From Achromobacter deleyi (GTDB lineage Bacteria; Pseudomonadota; Gammaproteobacteria; Burkholderiales; Burkholderiaceae_B), in NCBI RefSeq assembly GCF_016127315.1, contig NZ_CP065997.1, forward strand, positions 3,968,001 to 4,032,000: a stretch of DNA of 64,000 nt, in the 5' to 3' direction. The notes under the pieces are model-generated. The model was not told where the DNA came from and did no database searches. It saw only the letters and a list, made by a program, of their open reading frames with translations. Positions 36,624 through 45,488 of the stretch are shown one piece after another (within the stretch, counting starts at the first letter, position 1; every line of letters begins with the position of its first letter). Position numbers and translations under genes: made by a program.

Positions 36624-38351
36624 CTAGGTCGCCCGTGCGTCCGCCTCCGGCGGCGTTTCCCGCAGCAACACATCCTCATAGAAGGCGCCGATCGGCAGCG
36701 CGCGGTCGCGCACCTGGATCTCCAGCACCCAGATGCCGTCGGCGGGCACGAAATCCGCCTGCGCCAGCTGGTGCTTGCCATACAGCGCATGCGGAAAATC
36801 CGCCACGCGGTGACCCGGGATCTCGCGCACCAGCTCGCAGCCGTGCCGGCGGGCATGGTCCTCGGCGCGGTCGTACAGGGCAGCGCCGGTCAGGCCCCGC
36901 AGCCAGTCCTCGCGGGTGCGCTCGAACACCTGGCGCGCGGCCTCGGCGCAGCGCTCGCGGTCGGCGTCGGCGCCCAGCACGAACGTGTCGCCGTAGTCGC
37001 CCTCGTAGCCATCCCAGACCGGGCCGATGTCGACCACGAACACGTCCTCATCGCGCAGGCGGCGCTGGAAATCGGTGGGCTGAACCGCCGGCGATTGCGA
37101 GTCCGGGCCGAACCGCACGTAGGTGGGATGCCAGTTGTGCGAGGAGCCCATGCGGCGCAGGTGCGCGTCGGCCGCGTTGACCGCCTCGCGCGTGGTCATG
37201 CCGGGCCGCATCAGCGCGGCGATCTCGCGCACCGCGTCGCGCGAGCGGCGGCGCGCCGCGAGGATGCCGTCCAGGGTGAAGTGGCTGCCGACCCGTTCCC
37301 AGGGATGGGCGGGGGCGGCCGGCGCGCCGGCGGCGGCCGCGTCCTGCGAGGGCAGGAACGCCTCGGCGTGGAAGCGGTCGCGCGCCAGGCCGGCCGCGCC
37401 CAGCCGCTCGCGCGCCGCCCGCACCATCGCGGGGTTGCCGCAGGCGTAGACCACGGCGCCGGCCCAGTCATGGCCGGCGGCCAGGGCGGCGTCCTGCACG
37501 TGCCAGGGCCGGGCGGCGTCCGCCCCGGGCGTTTCCGACAGCACGGCGTGCCAGGCGAAGCCGGCGCCCTTGCCCTGCAGCGCATTGAGCAGCGGGCCCG
37601 CGTAGCAATCGTCCTCCGTCCGGCCGCCCCAGTAGAGCGTGACGCGCTTGAAGCGCGGGTCCCGCAACGCCTCCATCAGGATCGGGTGGATGCCGGCATA
37701 GCCGGTGCCCGTGGCCAGCAGCACCAGGTGTTCGATATCCGCCGCCCAGCCGTCGGCCGGCCAGACGCAGGCGCCTTGCGGGCCTTCCAGCGCCAGCGTA
37801 TCGCCCGGCATCAGGCGCGGCAGGATGCTTTCGGTGAAGCCGCCGCCGGGCATGCGGCGAATATGGAATTCGAGCTGCGCCGGCGCGGCGGCGACGGGCA
37901 CGTTGGCGATCGAGAAGGGGCGGTGGCTGCCGTCGTCCAGCAGGAAGCGCACGTGCTGGCCGGCCTGCCAGGTGAAGGCGGCGTCGCCGCGCACTTCGAT
38001 GACCAGCCGGGTGACGTCGGCCGTCAGCGGCGCGCGCGACAGCACGGTGGCCTCGCGCCGCTGCATCGGCTGGGGCGGGGCCTGCCAATGCGGGAACTTC
38101 AGCGTCAGGTCGCTGGTGGCGCGGCATTGGCACATCAGCAGTTCGTCGTCGGCGGGGACGTAGGAACGCTCGTTGGGCGGCGTGATGCGTTCGTGCCGGC
38201 CGGCGGTGACCACCGCCCGGCAGGCGCCGCATTCGCCGCGCTGACAGGAAAAGGGCACGGCCGTGCCCTGGGCCAGCGCGGCGTCCAGGATCGAGGTGGC
38301 GCCATCGCAGGTGAAATGGCCGTTGGCGAGCGTGATGGTGTAGGTGGACAT
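36624..38351 (-). CDS. Fusion: [2Fe-2S] ferredoxin / FAD-NAD(P)H reductase / M24 metallopeptidase-like
   Basis: 575 residues in one unbroken frame from MSTYTITLANGHFTCDG. Residues 1-90: plant-type ferredoxin, C36-x4-C41-x2-C44-x29-C74. Residues 95-335: reductase with flavin motif RPFSIAN (144-150), pyridine-nucleotide motif LLATGTGYAG and VYACGNPAMV. Residues ~350-570: M24 (Xaa-Pro aminopeptidase/creatinase) fold keeping all five expected metal ligands: D441, D452, H514, E544, E559. The first two parts resemble oxygenase reductases, but no oxygenase lies nearby. I know of no standard family with this order; function unknown. A divergent MocR gene probably controls it. Confidence 0.85.
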   Translation of the reverse strand: MSTYTITLANGHFTCDGATSILDAALAQGTAVPFSCQRGECGACRAVVTAGRHERITPPNERSYVPADDELLMCQCRATSDLTLKFPHWQAPPQPMQRREATVLSRAPLTADVTRLVIEVRGDAAFTWQAGQHVRFLLDDGSHRPFSIANVPVAAAPAQLEFHIRRMPGGGFTESILPRLMPGDTLALEGPQGACVWPADGWAADIEHLVLLATGTGYAGIHPILMEALRDPRFKRVTLYWGGRTEDDCYAGPLLNALQGKGAGFAWHAVLSETPGADAARPWHVQDAALAAGHDWAGAVVYACGNPAMVRAARERLGAAGLARDRFHAEAFLPSQDAAAAGAPAAPAHPWERVGSHFTLDGILAARRRSRDAVREIAALMRPGMTTREAVNAADAHLRRMGSSHNWHPTYVRFGPDSQSPAVQPTDFQRRLRDEDVFVVDIGPVWDGYEGDYGDTFVLGADADRERCAEAARQVFERTREDWLRGLTGAALYDRAEDHARRHGCELVREIPGHRVADFPHALYGKHQLAQADFVPADGIWVLEIQVRDRALPIGAFYEDVLLRETPPEADARAT

Positions 38352-38428
38352 GGCACGGTTCCGAAAGACGGGTCGATGGGCGTAATGTAGGGATAGAATG
38401 GCTGGGTGAAATAGGGCCATTTCCATGA

Positions 38429-38462
38429 ATATGAGCAAGCCACTTATATGAGCAAGCCACTG
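38429..38462 (+). repeat. 17-bp tandem duplication at the MocR start
   Basis: ATATGAGCAAGCCACT(T/G) occurs twice head to tail (38429-38445 and 38446-38462), 16 of 17 identical. Copy 1 yields a short ORF MNMSKPLI (from 38425), whose TGA overlaps the real ATG at 38448 as ATGA. Because 17 is not a multiple of three, gain or loss of one copy changes which start is used. Confidence 0.85.
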
Positions 38463-39974
38463 GTGCGCGATGCCCGGCTGGAATCCAGTCTCGACCTGCC
38501 GGTCGACCCGCCGCGCGCCGGCGAGTCCAAGCAGGCCTGGGTGTACCGGCAGATCCGCGAACGGATCCTGCGCGGCGTGCTGCCCTCGGGCGGGCGGCTG
38601 CCGTCCACCCGCGACCTGGCGGCGCGCTGGCACGTGGCCCGCTCCACGGTCGAGGCGGCCTACGACCAGTTGCGCGGCGAGGGGTATACCGCCGGCACGG
38701 TCGGCTCCGGCACCTACGTGGCGGCGGTCATCCCGGACAATTTCTTCCGCCGGGGCCTGCCGGGCGACGGCGGCGCCGCCAGCGCGCCGCGCCCGGCCGC
38801 GACGGCTGCCCGGGTAGCCGCCGTCGCGGGCGGGCCGGCCGCCGCGCCAACCGGGAGCGCCGATCCGTCGGCGCCGTCGCCGCGCCGTGAAGCGTCGTTC
38901 ATGGCGCGCAGCGCCGATGCCTCTCTGTTCCCCATGGAAACCTGGCGCAAGGGCCTGATGGCCAGCGCCCAGCGCGTCACGCCGGCGCAACTGGCGCACG
39001 AGGATCCGCTGGGCTGGCATCCGCTGCGCGAGCAGATCGCCCGCTACCTGGGCGCCGCGCGCGGCATCGCCTGCGACGCCGGCCAGGTGGTGGTGCTGAC
39101 CGGCATCCGCGACGGCCTGGACCTGAGCGCGCGCCTGCTGCTGACGCCGCAGGACAAGGTGCTGGTCGAGGATCCCGGCTATCTCAACGCCGAGCCGCTG
39201 TTCAGCCAGTACACGCGGCACATCGTGCCGATCGCCATCGACGAGCACGGCTTTTCGGTGGCACGCGCCCGGCGCCAGCGCGGCGCCCGGCTGGCGCACG
39301 TGACGCCGGCGCATCAGTCGCCCACCGGCGTCACCATGCCCGTGTCGCGCCGCCTGGAACTGCTGGACTGGGCCGCGCAGGCCGGCTGCTGGATCCTCGA
39401 CGACGACTACGACAGCGAGTTCAGCTACGACGGCGCGCCCCTGGCGGCGCTCAAGAGCCTGGACGGCGGCGACCGCGTGATCCACTTCGGCAGTTTCAAC
39501 AAGACCCTCTTCAATGCCTTGCGCATCGGTTATGCGGTGGTGCCGCGGTCGCTGGCGCCGGCGTTCGCCCGCGCGCTCTACGTCACCGGACGTTCCTGCA
39601 GCGTGATCGAGCAGATGACGCTGGCGGCATTCCTGGAGGACGGCGGTTTCGCGCGCCACGTGCGCAAGGCGCGCTCGGTGTACGCCGGCCGCCGCGACCG
39701 CGTCATGGCCATGCTGCGCGAGGCGGTGGGCCCGGCGCCGCTGCGCGTCAGCGGCGAGCAGACCGGCTTTCACCTGGTGTGGTGGCCGCCGTCCGGCTTC
39801 GACGTCGCGGCCCTGCTGGCCCGTGCCCGTGACTGGGGCGTGGGCATCCAGCCGGTCGCCGACTTCTGCCGGCGGGTGTCCTGGCCGGACGGCGTGGTCA
39901 TCGGCTACAGCGCGCGGCAGGACGCCGACCTGGACCGGCTGGAGGCGCTGCTGCGCGAGGTCACGCGCCGCTAG
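38448..39974 (+). CDS. MocR-type regulator (GntR HTH + aminotransferase-like)
   Basis: 508 residues. N-terminal GntR winged HTH (~28-95; AWVYRQIRERILRGVLPSGGRLPSTRDLAARWHVARSTVEAAYDQL), a poorly conserved Ala/Pro linker (~100-150), and a fold-type I PLP domain with DDDYDSEF (PLP-N1 Asp) and the Schiff-base lysine in GSFNKTLFNALRIGY. MocR proteins such as PdxR, GabR and TauR sense PLP or amines. It is divergent from the reductase-M24 gene with only 96 bases between, its likely target. The start sits on a 17-bp duplication and may be coupled to an upstream mini-ORF. Confidence 0.92.
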   Translation: MSKPLVRDARLESSLDLPVDPPRAGESKQAWVYRQIRERILRGVLPSGGRLPSTRDLAARWHVARSTVEAAYDQLRGEGYTAGTVGSGTYVAAVIPDNFFRRGLPGDGGAASAPRPAATAARVAAVAGGPAAAPTGSADPSAPSPRREASFMARSADASLFPMETWRKGLMASAQRVTPAQLAHEDPLGWHPLREQIARYLGAARGIACDAGQVVVLTGIRDGLDLSARLLLTPQDKVLVEDPGYLNAEPLFSQYTRHIVPIAIDEHGFSVARARRQRGARLAHVTPAHQSPTGVTMPVSRRLELLDWAAQAGCWILDDDYDSEFSYDGAPLAALKSLDGGDRVIHFGSFNKTLFNALRIGYAVVPRSLAPAFARALYVTGRSCSVIEQMTLAAFLEDGGFARHVRKARSVYAGRRDRVMAMLREAVGPAPLRVSGEQTGFHLVWWPPSGFDVAALLARARDWGVGIQPVADFCRRVSWPDGVVIGYSARQDADLDRLEALLREVTRR

Positions 39975-40009
39975 CAGCGGGGCGTGGGACAGGCCTTGGC
40001 ACAGACGGG

Positions 40010-40037
40010 CGCCCGCTCGCCAGGCGCGGGCGGTTTT
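40010..40037 (+). terminator. Intrinsic terminator after MocR
   Basis: CGCCCGC (40010-40016) pairs with GCGGGCG (40026-40032), a 7-bp stem with a 9-nt loop, followed by G and four T residues. Confidence 0.55.
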
Positions 40038-40117
40038 CGTAGCAAAATGCCGCATGGCGTGTCCGCGCACGCCGCCGACTTTCACCGCATTCGATTCACC
40101 GCTTTCCAGGATCCTCC

Positions 40118-40906
40118 ATGCCGCAACTCGATCTCTACCAGGTAGACGCCTTTTCCGCCGCGCCCTTCGGCGGCAATCCCGCCGCGGTGGTGCCGCTGGA
40201 CGCCTGGCTGCCGGACGCCACCTTGCAACGCATCGCCGAAGAGAACAACCTGTCGGAAACCGCCTACGTCGTGCGCCGCGGCGACCAGTACGACCTGCGC
40301 TGGTTCACGCCCGCGGTCGAGGTCGACCTGTGCGGCCACGCCACGCTGGCGACGGCCTGGGTGCTGTTCGAGCAGCTCGGCGCCAAGGACGAGGTGCTGC
40401 GTTTCGCCACCCGCAGCGGCGAGTTGCTGGTGCGTCGCGCCGGCGATGGCCTGGCGATGGATTTTCCGGCCAGGCAGCCGGTGGCCGAGGCCGTGCCGCC
40501 CGGCCTGTTGCAGGCCTTGGGGCTGGCCGAGGCGCGGGCGCTGTACCGCACCGACGACTACCTCGTCGTGATCGACGATGAATCGCTGATCGACGGCCTC
40601 GAGCCGGACTTCGCCGCGCTGGCGGCCTTCGACGTGCGCGGCGTGGCGGTGACCGCGCCGTCCGCGCGCCACGATTTCGTGTCGCGCTGGTTCGGCCCGC
40701 GGGTCGGCGTCAACGAAGACCCGGTGACCGGTTCCGCGCACACCTCGCTGGCGCCGTACTGGGCGCAGCGGCTGGGCAAGACGGTCCTGAGCGCCGAGCA
40801 GGGCGGGGCGCGCAAGGGGCAGCTGCGCTGCGAGGTGCGCGACAACGGTCGCGTCATCATCAGCGGCCAGGCCGCCTTGTACCTGCGCGGCACGATTTTC
40901 CTCTGA
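40118..40906 (+). CDS. PhzF-family isomerase/epimerase
   Basis: 262 residues. Starts MPQLDLYQVDAFSAAPFGGNPAAVV, with the catalytic Glu E47 in NNLSETAYV, then CGHATLATAW and the C-terminal-half NEDPVTGSAHTSLAPYW. Two-domain diaminopimelate-epimerase-like fold. PhzF of phenazine makers isomerises a dihydro-hydroxyanthranilate; most other members have unknown substrates. No phenazine genes are nearby. Single gene flanked by terminator and promoter-like sequence. Confidence 0.92.
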   Translation: MPQLDLYQVDAFSAAPFGGNPAAVVPLDAWLPDATLQRIAEENNLSETAYVVRRGDQYDLRWFTPAVEVDLCGHATLATAWVLFEQLGAKDEVLRFATRSGELLVRRAGDGLAMDFPARQPVAEAVPPGLLQALGLAEARALYRTDDYLVVIDDESLIDGLEPDFAALAAFDVRGVAVTAPSARHDFVSRWFGPRVGVNEDPVTGSAHTSLAPYWAQRLGKTVLSAEQGGARKGQLRCEVRDNGRVIISGQAALYLRGTIFL

Positions 40907-40986
40907 TGCGGCGCGGCGCCGGCCGCCATTACCGAAAACCTATCGCCTCATCAGCACTTCAAATACGCCCCGCGCCGGGGCGCGCC

Positions 40987-40992
40987 TAGAAT
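40987..40992 (+). promoter_or_regulatory. Promoter -10 candidate (TAGAAT) for the TSUP gene
   Basis: TAGAAT about 70 bases before the TSUP start. An identical hexamer in similar surroundings (CCTAGAATC) occurs before metQ at 53850-53855. No convincing -35 box at 17 bases, so an activator may be needed. Confidence 0.3.
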
Positions 40993-41060
40993 CTGCCGTC
41001 ACAAGATCAAGGACCGGCGCGCCTCGCGCCGCCGGTCACGACAACGAGGAGACGCAGGGC

Positions 41061-41804
41061 ATGGATGCGGTGTGGATAGTGGCGATCGGCGCGGCCGCGG
41101 CGGGCTTCGTGCAGGGGCTGTCGGGCTTTGCCTTCGGCATGGTGGCCATGTCGTTCTGGGCCTGGGTGCTGGACCCGCGGCTGGCGGCGGCGCTGGCGGT
41201 GTTCGGCGCGCTGACCGGGCAGCTGCTGGCGGTGTTCTCGGTGCGCCGCGGCTTCAACTGGCCGCTGCTGTGGCCGTTCCTGCTGGGCGGGCTGGCCGGC
41301 ATCCCGCTGGGCGTGCTGGTCCTGCCGCACCTGGACATGGACTGGTTCAAGGCGGTGCTGGGCGCGCTGCTGGCGCTGTGGTGCCCGGTGATGCTAATGG
41401 CGCAGCGCCTGCCGCGCATCGGCGGCAACCGCTGGGGCGACGGCGCGGTGGGCCTGGTGGGCGGCGTGCTGGGCGGCATCGGCGGCTTCGCCGGCAGCGT
41501 GCCGACGCTGTGGTGCACGCTGCGCGGCTTCAACAAGGACACGCAGCGCGCCGTGATCCAGAACTTCAATCTGTCGATGCTGTCGGTGACCATGGCGATC
41601 TACCTGGCCACCGGTATCGTCACGCGCGACATGGCGCCCATGTTCGCGGTGGTGGCGCCGGCCATGCTGATCCCCACGCTGCTCGGCACGCGCCTGTATA
41701 TCGGCATTTCCGACGTGACGTTCCGGCGCGTGGTGCTGGGGCTGCTGACATGCTCGGGCCTGACGCTGCTGGCGTCGTCGGTGCCGCAACTGCTGGCGCG
41801 CTAG
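41061..41804 (+). CDS. TSUP (TauE/SafE) family membrane permease
   Basis: 247 residues, seven or eight membrane helices. Two TauE/SafE repeats: GAAAAGFVQGLSGFAFGMVAM at the N-terminus and GLVGGVLGGIGGFAGSVPTLW in the middle carry the family GFxGG-like motifs. Members export or import sulfite, sulfoacetate or other organic anions. GAGGAG-like site before ATG 41061. Stop overlaps that of a convergent LysR gene; the substrate is not deducible. Confidence 0.9.
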   Translation: MDAVWIVAIGAAAAGFVQGLSGFAFGMVAMSFWAWVLDPRLAAALAVFGALTGQLLAVFSVRRGFNWPLLWPFLLGGLAGIPLGVLVLPHLDMDWFKAVLGALLALWCPVMLMAQRLPRIGGNRWGDGAVGLVGGVLGGIGGFAGSVPTLWCTLRGFNKDTQRAVIQNFNLSMLSVTMAIYLATGIVTRDMAPMFAVVAPAMLIPTLLGTRLYIGISDVTFRRVVLGLLTCSGLTLLASSVPQLLAR

Positions 41805-42760
41805 CCGGCCGGCGCGGGGCGGCCGGCCGTTCGGCCTGTCTGCGTTCCGTCCTGGCCGACCTGTTCGGCCACGAACGCCAGCAACGCCCGAGTCTTGGCG
41901 GGCACGTGGTGGCGTGACGGGTAGTAGGCATGCAGGGGAAAGCGCAGGTCGGCCCAGTCGGGGAACAGGCGCACCAGTTGTCCGGACGCCAGGTAGCGTT
42001 CGGCGCCCAGTTCGAACAGTTGGGCGATGCCCTGTCCGGCCAGGCAGGCGCTGTGGACGGTGCCGGGATCGTTCACGGTCAGCGCGCCCCGCGGCTTGAC
42101 GACCAGCTGGCGGCGGCCCTGGCGGAACTCCCAGGGAAAGGTGCCGCCCGCTTCCGGCTCGCGGAACAGGATGCAGCGATGCGCGCCGTGTTCCAGGTCG
42201 CGCGGATCCTTCGGCTTGCCGAAGCGCTGCACGTAGGCGGGCGCGGCCATCGCGAAGACGCGCGTCTCGAACAGCTTGCGGGCCACCAGTGACGAGGCCT
42301 GCGGGTGGCCGAAACGCAGCGCCAGATCGAAGCCGTCGGCGACCAGGTCGCCGAGCCCTTCGCGGCAACGCAATTCCACTTCCAGTTCCGGATGGCGATC
42401 CAGGAACGCGCCGATGCCCGGACCGAGAATGAGCTGGGCAAACAGCGGATCGACATTGACGCGCAAGCGCCCGCGCACCGACCGCGCAAGGTCGACGGCG
42501 TTACCCGTCGCCTCCTCCAGCGCGCCGATCAGCGGCATCACCGTCTCATAGAAGCGGCGCCCCTCATCGGTCAGGCGTACCGAACGCGTGGTGCGCTCGA
42601 ACACCCGGATGCCAAGCCGCTGCTCGAGCCGCGCGATGGCCCGGCTGACGCCCGATTGCGACATATCCACGGCCTCGGCGGCCGCGCTGAAGCTGCGGGT
42701 ATCGACCACCGCCGCCATCACGTCCATGCCTTCGAGAAGTTGAGTATCGAGCGTGCGCAT
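41801..42760 (-). CDS. LysR-family regulator (divergent to an MFS gene)
   Basis: 319 residues. HTH: GMDVMAAVVDTRSFSAAAEAVDMSQSGVSRAIARLEQRLG. Effector domain of the CrgA/DsdC-like group (VRGRLRVNVDPLFAQLILGPGIGAFLDRHPELEVELRCREGLGDLVADGFDLALRFG). Divergent from the MFS exporter at 42894, with 133 bases between, which fits direct control of it. The stop codon overlaps the TSUP stop by 3 bases. Confidence 0.93.
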   Translation of the reverse strand: MRTLDTQLLEGMDVMAAVVDTRSFSAAAEAVDMSQSGVSRAIARLEQRLGIRVFERTTRSVRLTDEGRRFYETVMPLIGALEEATGNAVDLARSVRGRLRVNVDPLFAQLILGPGIGAFLDRHPELEVELRCREGLGDLVADGFDLALRFGHPQASSLVARKLFETRVFAMAAPAYVQRFGKPKDPRDLEHGAHRCILFREPEAGGTFPWEFRQGRRQLVVKPRGALTVNDPGTVHSACLAGQGIAQLFELGAERYLASGQLVRLFPDWADLRFPLHAYYPSRHHVPAKTRALLAFVAEQVGQDGTQTGRTAGRPAPAG

Positions 42761-42893
42761 TGATGCTCCAGAGTCATGAATGTTATGTGTTCCATGCTAT
42801 CGCAATTCGGGACCGTGAATTCCACAATCTCGCCTGTCCGGGGTTTCGGGCGCCGCCCGCCCCATTCACTTCCTTTCTCTGGTGGAACGATTC

Positions 42894-44126
42894 ATGGAAT
42901 TCACGATTAAACCCGCCGGCCCGTCCTCATCGGGCGACGGCGCGCATCCGCCGCACGGCGCCTCGCTGTCGAGGGCGCGCAGCGCCGCCGCCGTGCTGGC
43001 GCTGAGCCTGGGATGCTTTTCTTTCGTCAGCACCGAACTGATGCCGGTCGGCGTGCTGCCCGCGATGGCTTCGGGGCTGGAGGTCTCGCTGGGCGAGGCC
43101 GGCTACCTGGTGTCGTGCTTTGCCTTCGTGGTGGCGCTGACCGCGACCCCGCTGACCGGGTTGCTCGGGGCCATCAACCGCAAGGCGCTCATGGCCCTGT
43201 TGCTGGCGGTCTGCTGCCTGGGCAACCTGGTCACCTACCTGGCGCCCAGCTACGCTGTAGTGCTGGGAGGGCGGGTGCTGGTGGCCGCCGCCATCGGCGT
43301 GTTCTGGTCGACCGCGGTGGTGACTGCCGTGCACCTGGTGTCCGCCCGCAACGCGATACGGGCCACCTCGATCGTCTTTGGCGGGGTATCGCTGGCCACG
43401 GTGCTGGGCGTGCCCGCCGGCACCATCCTGGGCGAACACCAGGGTTGGCGCGCGGTGTTCGCGGCGCTGTCGATGCTGAGCCTGTGCGTGTTCGCGGTGG
43501 TGCTGTGGTCGGTGCCCGCGGTGCGGCTGTCCAGGGCGACGATACGCGGCGCGATGCGCGGCATCCTCAGGAGCCGGGCCTTGCTCGCGGTGTTCGGCGC
43601 GACCGCGCTGATCGTCACCGGCAATTTCCTGGCGTACACCTACATCGCGCCCTATCTCGAACAGGTCGCACGGCAGTCGCCGGCCGACATCAGCCTGATG
43701 TTGTTGCTGTATGGCGCGGCCGGCGTGCTGGCCAATTTCGCGATTGCGCCATTGGCCGCGCGCGCGCTGCGCGCCAGCCTGGCGCTCGTCACCGCGATGC
43801 TGGCCGCCAGTCTGCTGGCCATGCACCTGGCGATCGACAGCCACGCGGCCATGGCCGCCATGATGGTGCTGTGGGGCGCGGCCTACGGGGCGCTGCCGGT
43901 GCTGTTGCAGACGTCCGTCTTCAATGGCGCCGCGCGGATCGAGGGCGGGGCGGATGGCGCCACCTCGATCAACGTCGCGGTCTTCAATGCGGCCATCGGC
44001 CTGGGCGCGCTGGTCGGCGGGCTGCTCATCAACGGGGCGGGTCCCGCGCGCATTCCGGTCGCGGCGGGCGCGTTTGTCGTGGCGGGGCTGGCGCTGGTCA
44101 TCGCCAGCGGCCGGCGGGCCGCCTGA
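42894..44126 (+). CDS. MFS exporter, DHA1 (AraJ/SotB-like)
   Basis: 410 residues from ATG 42894, twelve membrane helices. SLGCFSFVSTELMPVGVLPAMASGLEVSLGEAGYLVSCFAFVVAL matches the DHA1 sugar/arabinose-efflux subfamily start, GVPAGTILGEHQGWRAVF is motif C/TM5, and RIEGGADGATSINVAVFNAAIGLGALVGG is typical of AraJ/SotB TM11. Proton-coupled efflux of sugars or drugs. A GTG at 42882 would add four residues. Likely controlled by the divergent LysR gene. Confidence 0.92.
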   Translation: MEFTIKPAGPSSSGDGAHPPHGASLSRARSAAAVLALSLGCFSFVSTELMPVGVLPAMASGLEVSLGEAGYLVSCFAFVVALTATPLTGLLGAINRKALMALLLAVCCLGNLVTYLAPSYAVVLGGRVLVAAAIGVFWSTAVVTAVHLVSARNAIRATSIVFGGVSLATVLGVPAGTILGEHQGWRAVFAALSMLSLCVFAVVLWSVPAVRLSRATIRGAMRGILRSRALLAVFGATALIVTGNFLAYTYIAPYLEQVARQSPADISLMLLLYGAAGVLANFAIAPLAARALRASLALVTAMLAASLLAMHLAIDSHAAMAAMMVLWGAAYGALPVLLQTSVFNGAARIEGGADGATSINVAVFNAAIGLGALVGGLLINGAGPARIPVAAGAFVVAGLALVIASGRRAA

Positions 44127-44213
44127 TCTTCAAGCTTCGCGAGGGCTGCCGGATTGACCGCACCAGGCACGGCGGGCTATGTTCGCCGGAACATCAAATC
44201 CGGCTTGAAGATC

Positions 44214-45146
44214 ATGAACCCTTCCCGCATGCTGCCCGGCACGCGCGCCCTGCGGACTTTCGAGGCCGCGGGGCGGCTGCTCAACTTCACCCGCGCCGCG
44301 GACGAGGTGGGCCTGACGCCCGCGGCGGTCAGCTATCAGATCAAGGAAATCGAGGACCAGCTGGGCCTGGTGCTGTTCACCCGCAGCAGCCGCAGCATCC
44401 AGCTGACGCCGGCCGGCGCGGTCCTGCTGGAAGCCGCCGCCGACGCGCTCGATGGATTGCGGCGCGCGGTCGGCCGCGCCCAGCGCATGGCGCGCGGCGC
44501 CGGCCACCTGCGCCTGTCGCTGGAGGCGCGCTTCGCCACTCATTGGCTATTGCCGCGCCTGGCGCGCTTTCGAGCGGCCCATCCGGGCCTGGAACTGACG
44601 TTCGACATCAGCGACCAGGTGCGCGATTTCGAGGTGGACGACATCGACGCCGCGATCCGCTTCGGCGCGGGCCGCTACCCGGGTACGCGGGCCGACCGCC
44701 TGTTCGCCACGACGCTGGCGCCGATCGCCAGTCCCGCCTTGCTCGCCAGCGGACCCGCCATCGCCTCGCCGCGCGACCTGGCGCACTATCCCTTGTGTCA
44801 CGTCGATTGCGTGGCCGAGGGCATGGTCTGGCCGGACTGGCGGATGTGGCTGGCGGCGGCCGGCGTGGCGGACGTCGACGCCAGCCGCAGCCTGGCCTTT
44901 CCGGATTCCAGTCATGTGGCGCAGGCGGCGCTGGACGGCAGCGCCGTCGGCCTGCTGGAACCGGCCATGGTCGAGGCCGATCTGGCTCGCGGACGGCTGG
45001 TCAGGCTGTTCGATATCGACGTCGGCATGGCGCCGGACTTCGCTTATTACCTGGTCTATCCGCAAGGCAGCGCGGAGGATGCGCGGGTGCTGGCGTTGCG
45101 GGATTGGCTGCGCCAGGAAGCCGGGACGTTGGACCTGGTGCGGTGA
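44214..45146 (+). CDS. LysR-family regulator, GcvA-like
   Basis: 310 residues from ATG 44214 (MNPSRMLPGTRALRTFEAAGRLLNFTRAADEVGLTPAAVSYQIKEIEDQLG). The sequence around the HTH is typical of the GcvA/AmpR branch. Effector domain follows (LRLSLEARFATHWLLPRLARFRAAHPGLELTFDIS). Regulon unknown: the MFS gene lies upstream in the same direction. A GcvA-like protein 0.5 kb from a glycine-riboswitch gene and 2 kb from a beta-lactamase is worth noting, but no direct link is shown. Confidence 0.92.
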   Translation: MNPSRMLPGTRALRTFEAAGRLLNFTRAADEVGLTPAAVSYQIKEIEDQLGLVLFTRSSRSIQLTPAGAVLLEAAADALDGLRRAVGRAQRMARGAGHLRLSLEARFATHWLLPRLARFRAAHPGLELTFDISDQVRDFEVDDIDAAIRFGAGRYPGTRADRLFATTLAPIASPALLASGPAIASPRDLAHYPLCHVDCVAEGMVWPDWRMWLAAAGVADVDASRSLAFPDSSHVAQAALDGSAVGLLEPAMVEADLARGRLVRLFDIDVGMAPDFAYYLVYPQGSAEDARVLALRDWLRQEAGTLDLVR

Positions 45147-45162
45147 CGACGTTCACGAGCGT

Positions 45163-45321
45163 TCAATCCTCGTCGTTTTCGTCCATGTCATCCAGTCGGG
45201 CAAAGACTGCTTTTGCAGGAGACGTTCGGCCTGCCTCGATTTCCTGTTGTCCTTGCAAGAGGATTTGAAGGAGCGCTTGGGCTTGCTCTTGCAGGGGTTC
45301 GAGGTGGATATCGTCAGGCAT
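45163..45321 (-). CDS. Antitoxin-like small acidic protein, orphan
   Basis: 52 residues (MPDDIHLEPLQEQAQALLQI... ending AVFARLDDMDENDED). The segment QEIEAGRTSPAKAVFARLD resembles the C-terminal half of ParD/RelB/Phd antitoxins (xxGxxxSxxEVFARL). No toxin ORF is found: downstream is the convergent LysR gene and upstream the DadA end. No ribosome site is seen, and an upstream in-frame start would extend it to 85 residues. It could be a remnant or a solitary antitoxin. Confidence 0.4.
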   Translation of the reverse strand: MPDDIHLEPLQEQAQALLQILLQGQQEIEAGRTSPAKAVFARLDDMDENDED

Positions 45322-45488
45322 TATCGTGACGCTGCGTTGAGGTCTTGGGGGCAGTTGTCCGTGAATCGCAGGCGGACAAGATGCGACGGGCGAGTTTGGG
45401 GCTGCCCATCGCCTTGTCATTGGCAGCCGCGAGCTTACAACGGCCTCATGACCGTTCCAAGCGCCTGCAGGTAGCCTTCAGTCTGACA

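Noticed and set aside
38352..40085. Upstream extension of the reductase-M24 frame to 1153 residues
   Set aside because: It would run antisense through the whole MocR gene, with low-complexity composition. The ferredoxin domain begins cleanly at the ATG at 38351.
44914..45480. Toxin gene or attachment site around the antitoxin-like ORF
   Set aside because: The 186-residue plus-strand frame is an extension of a LysR shadow. No direct repeats, integrase or tRNA are present.
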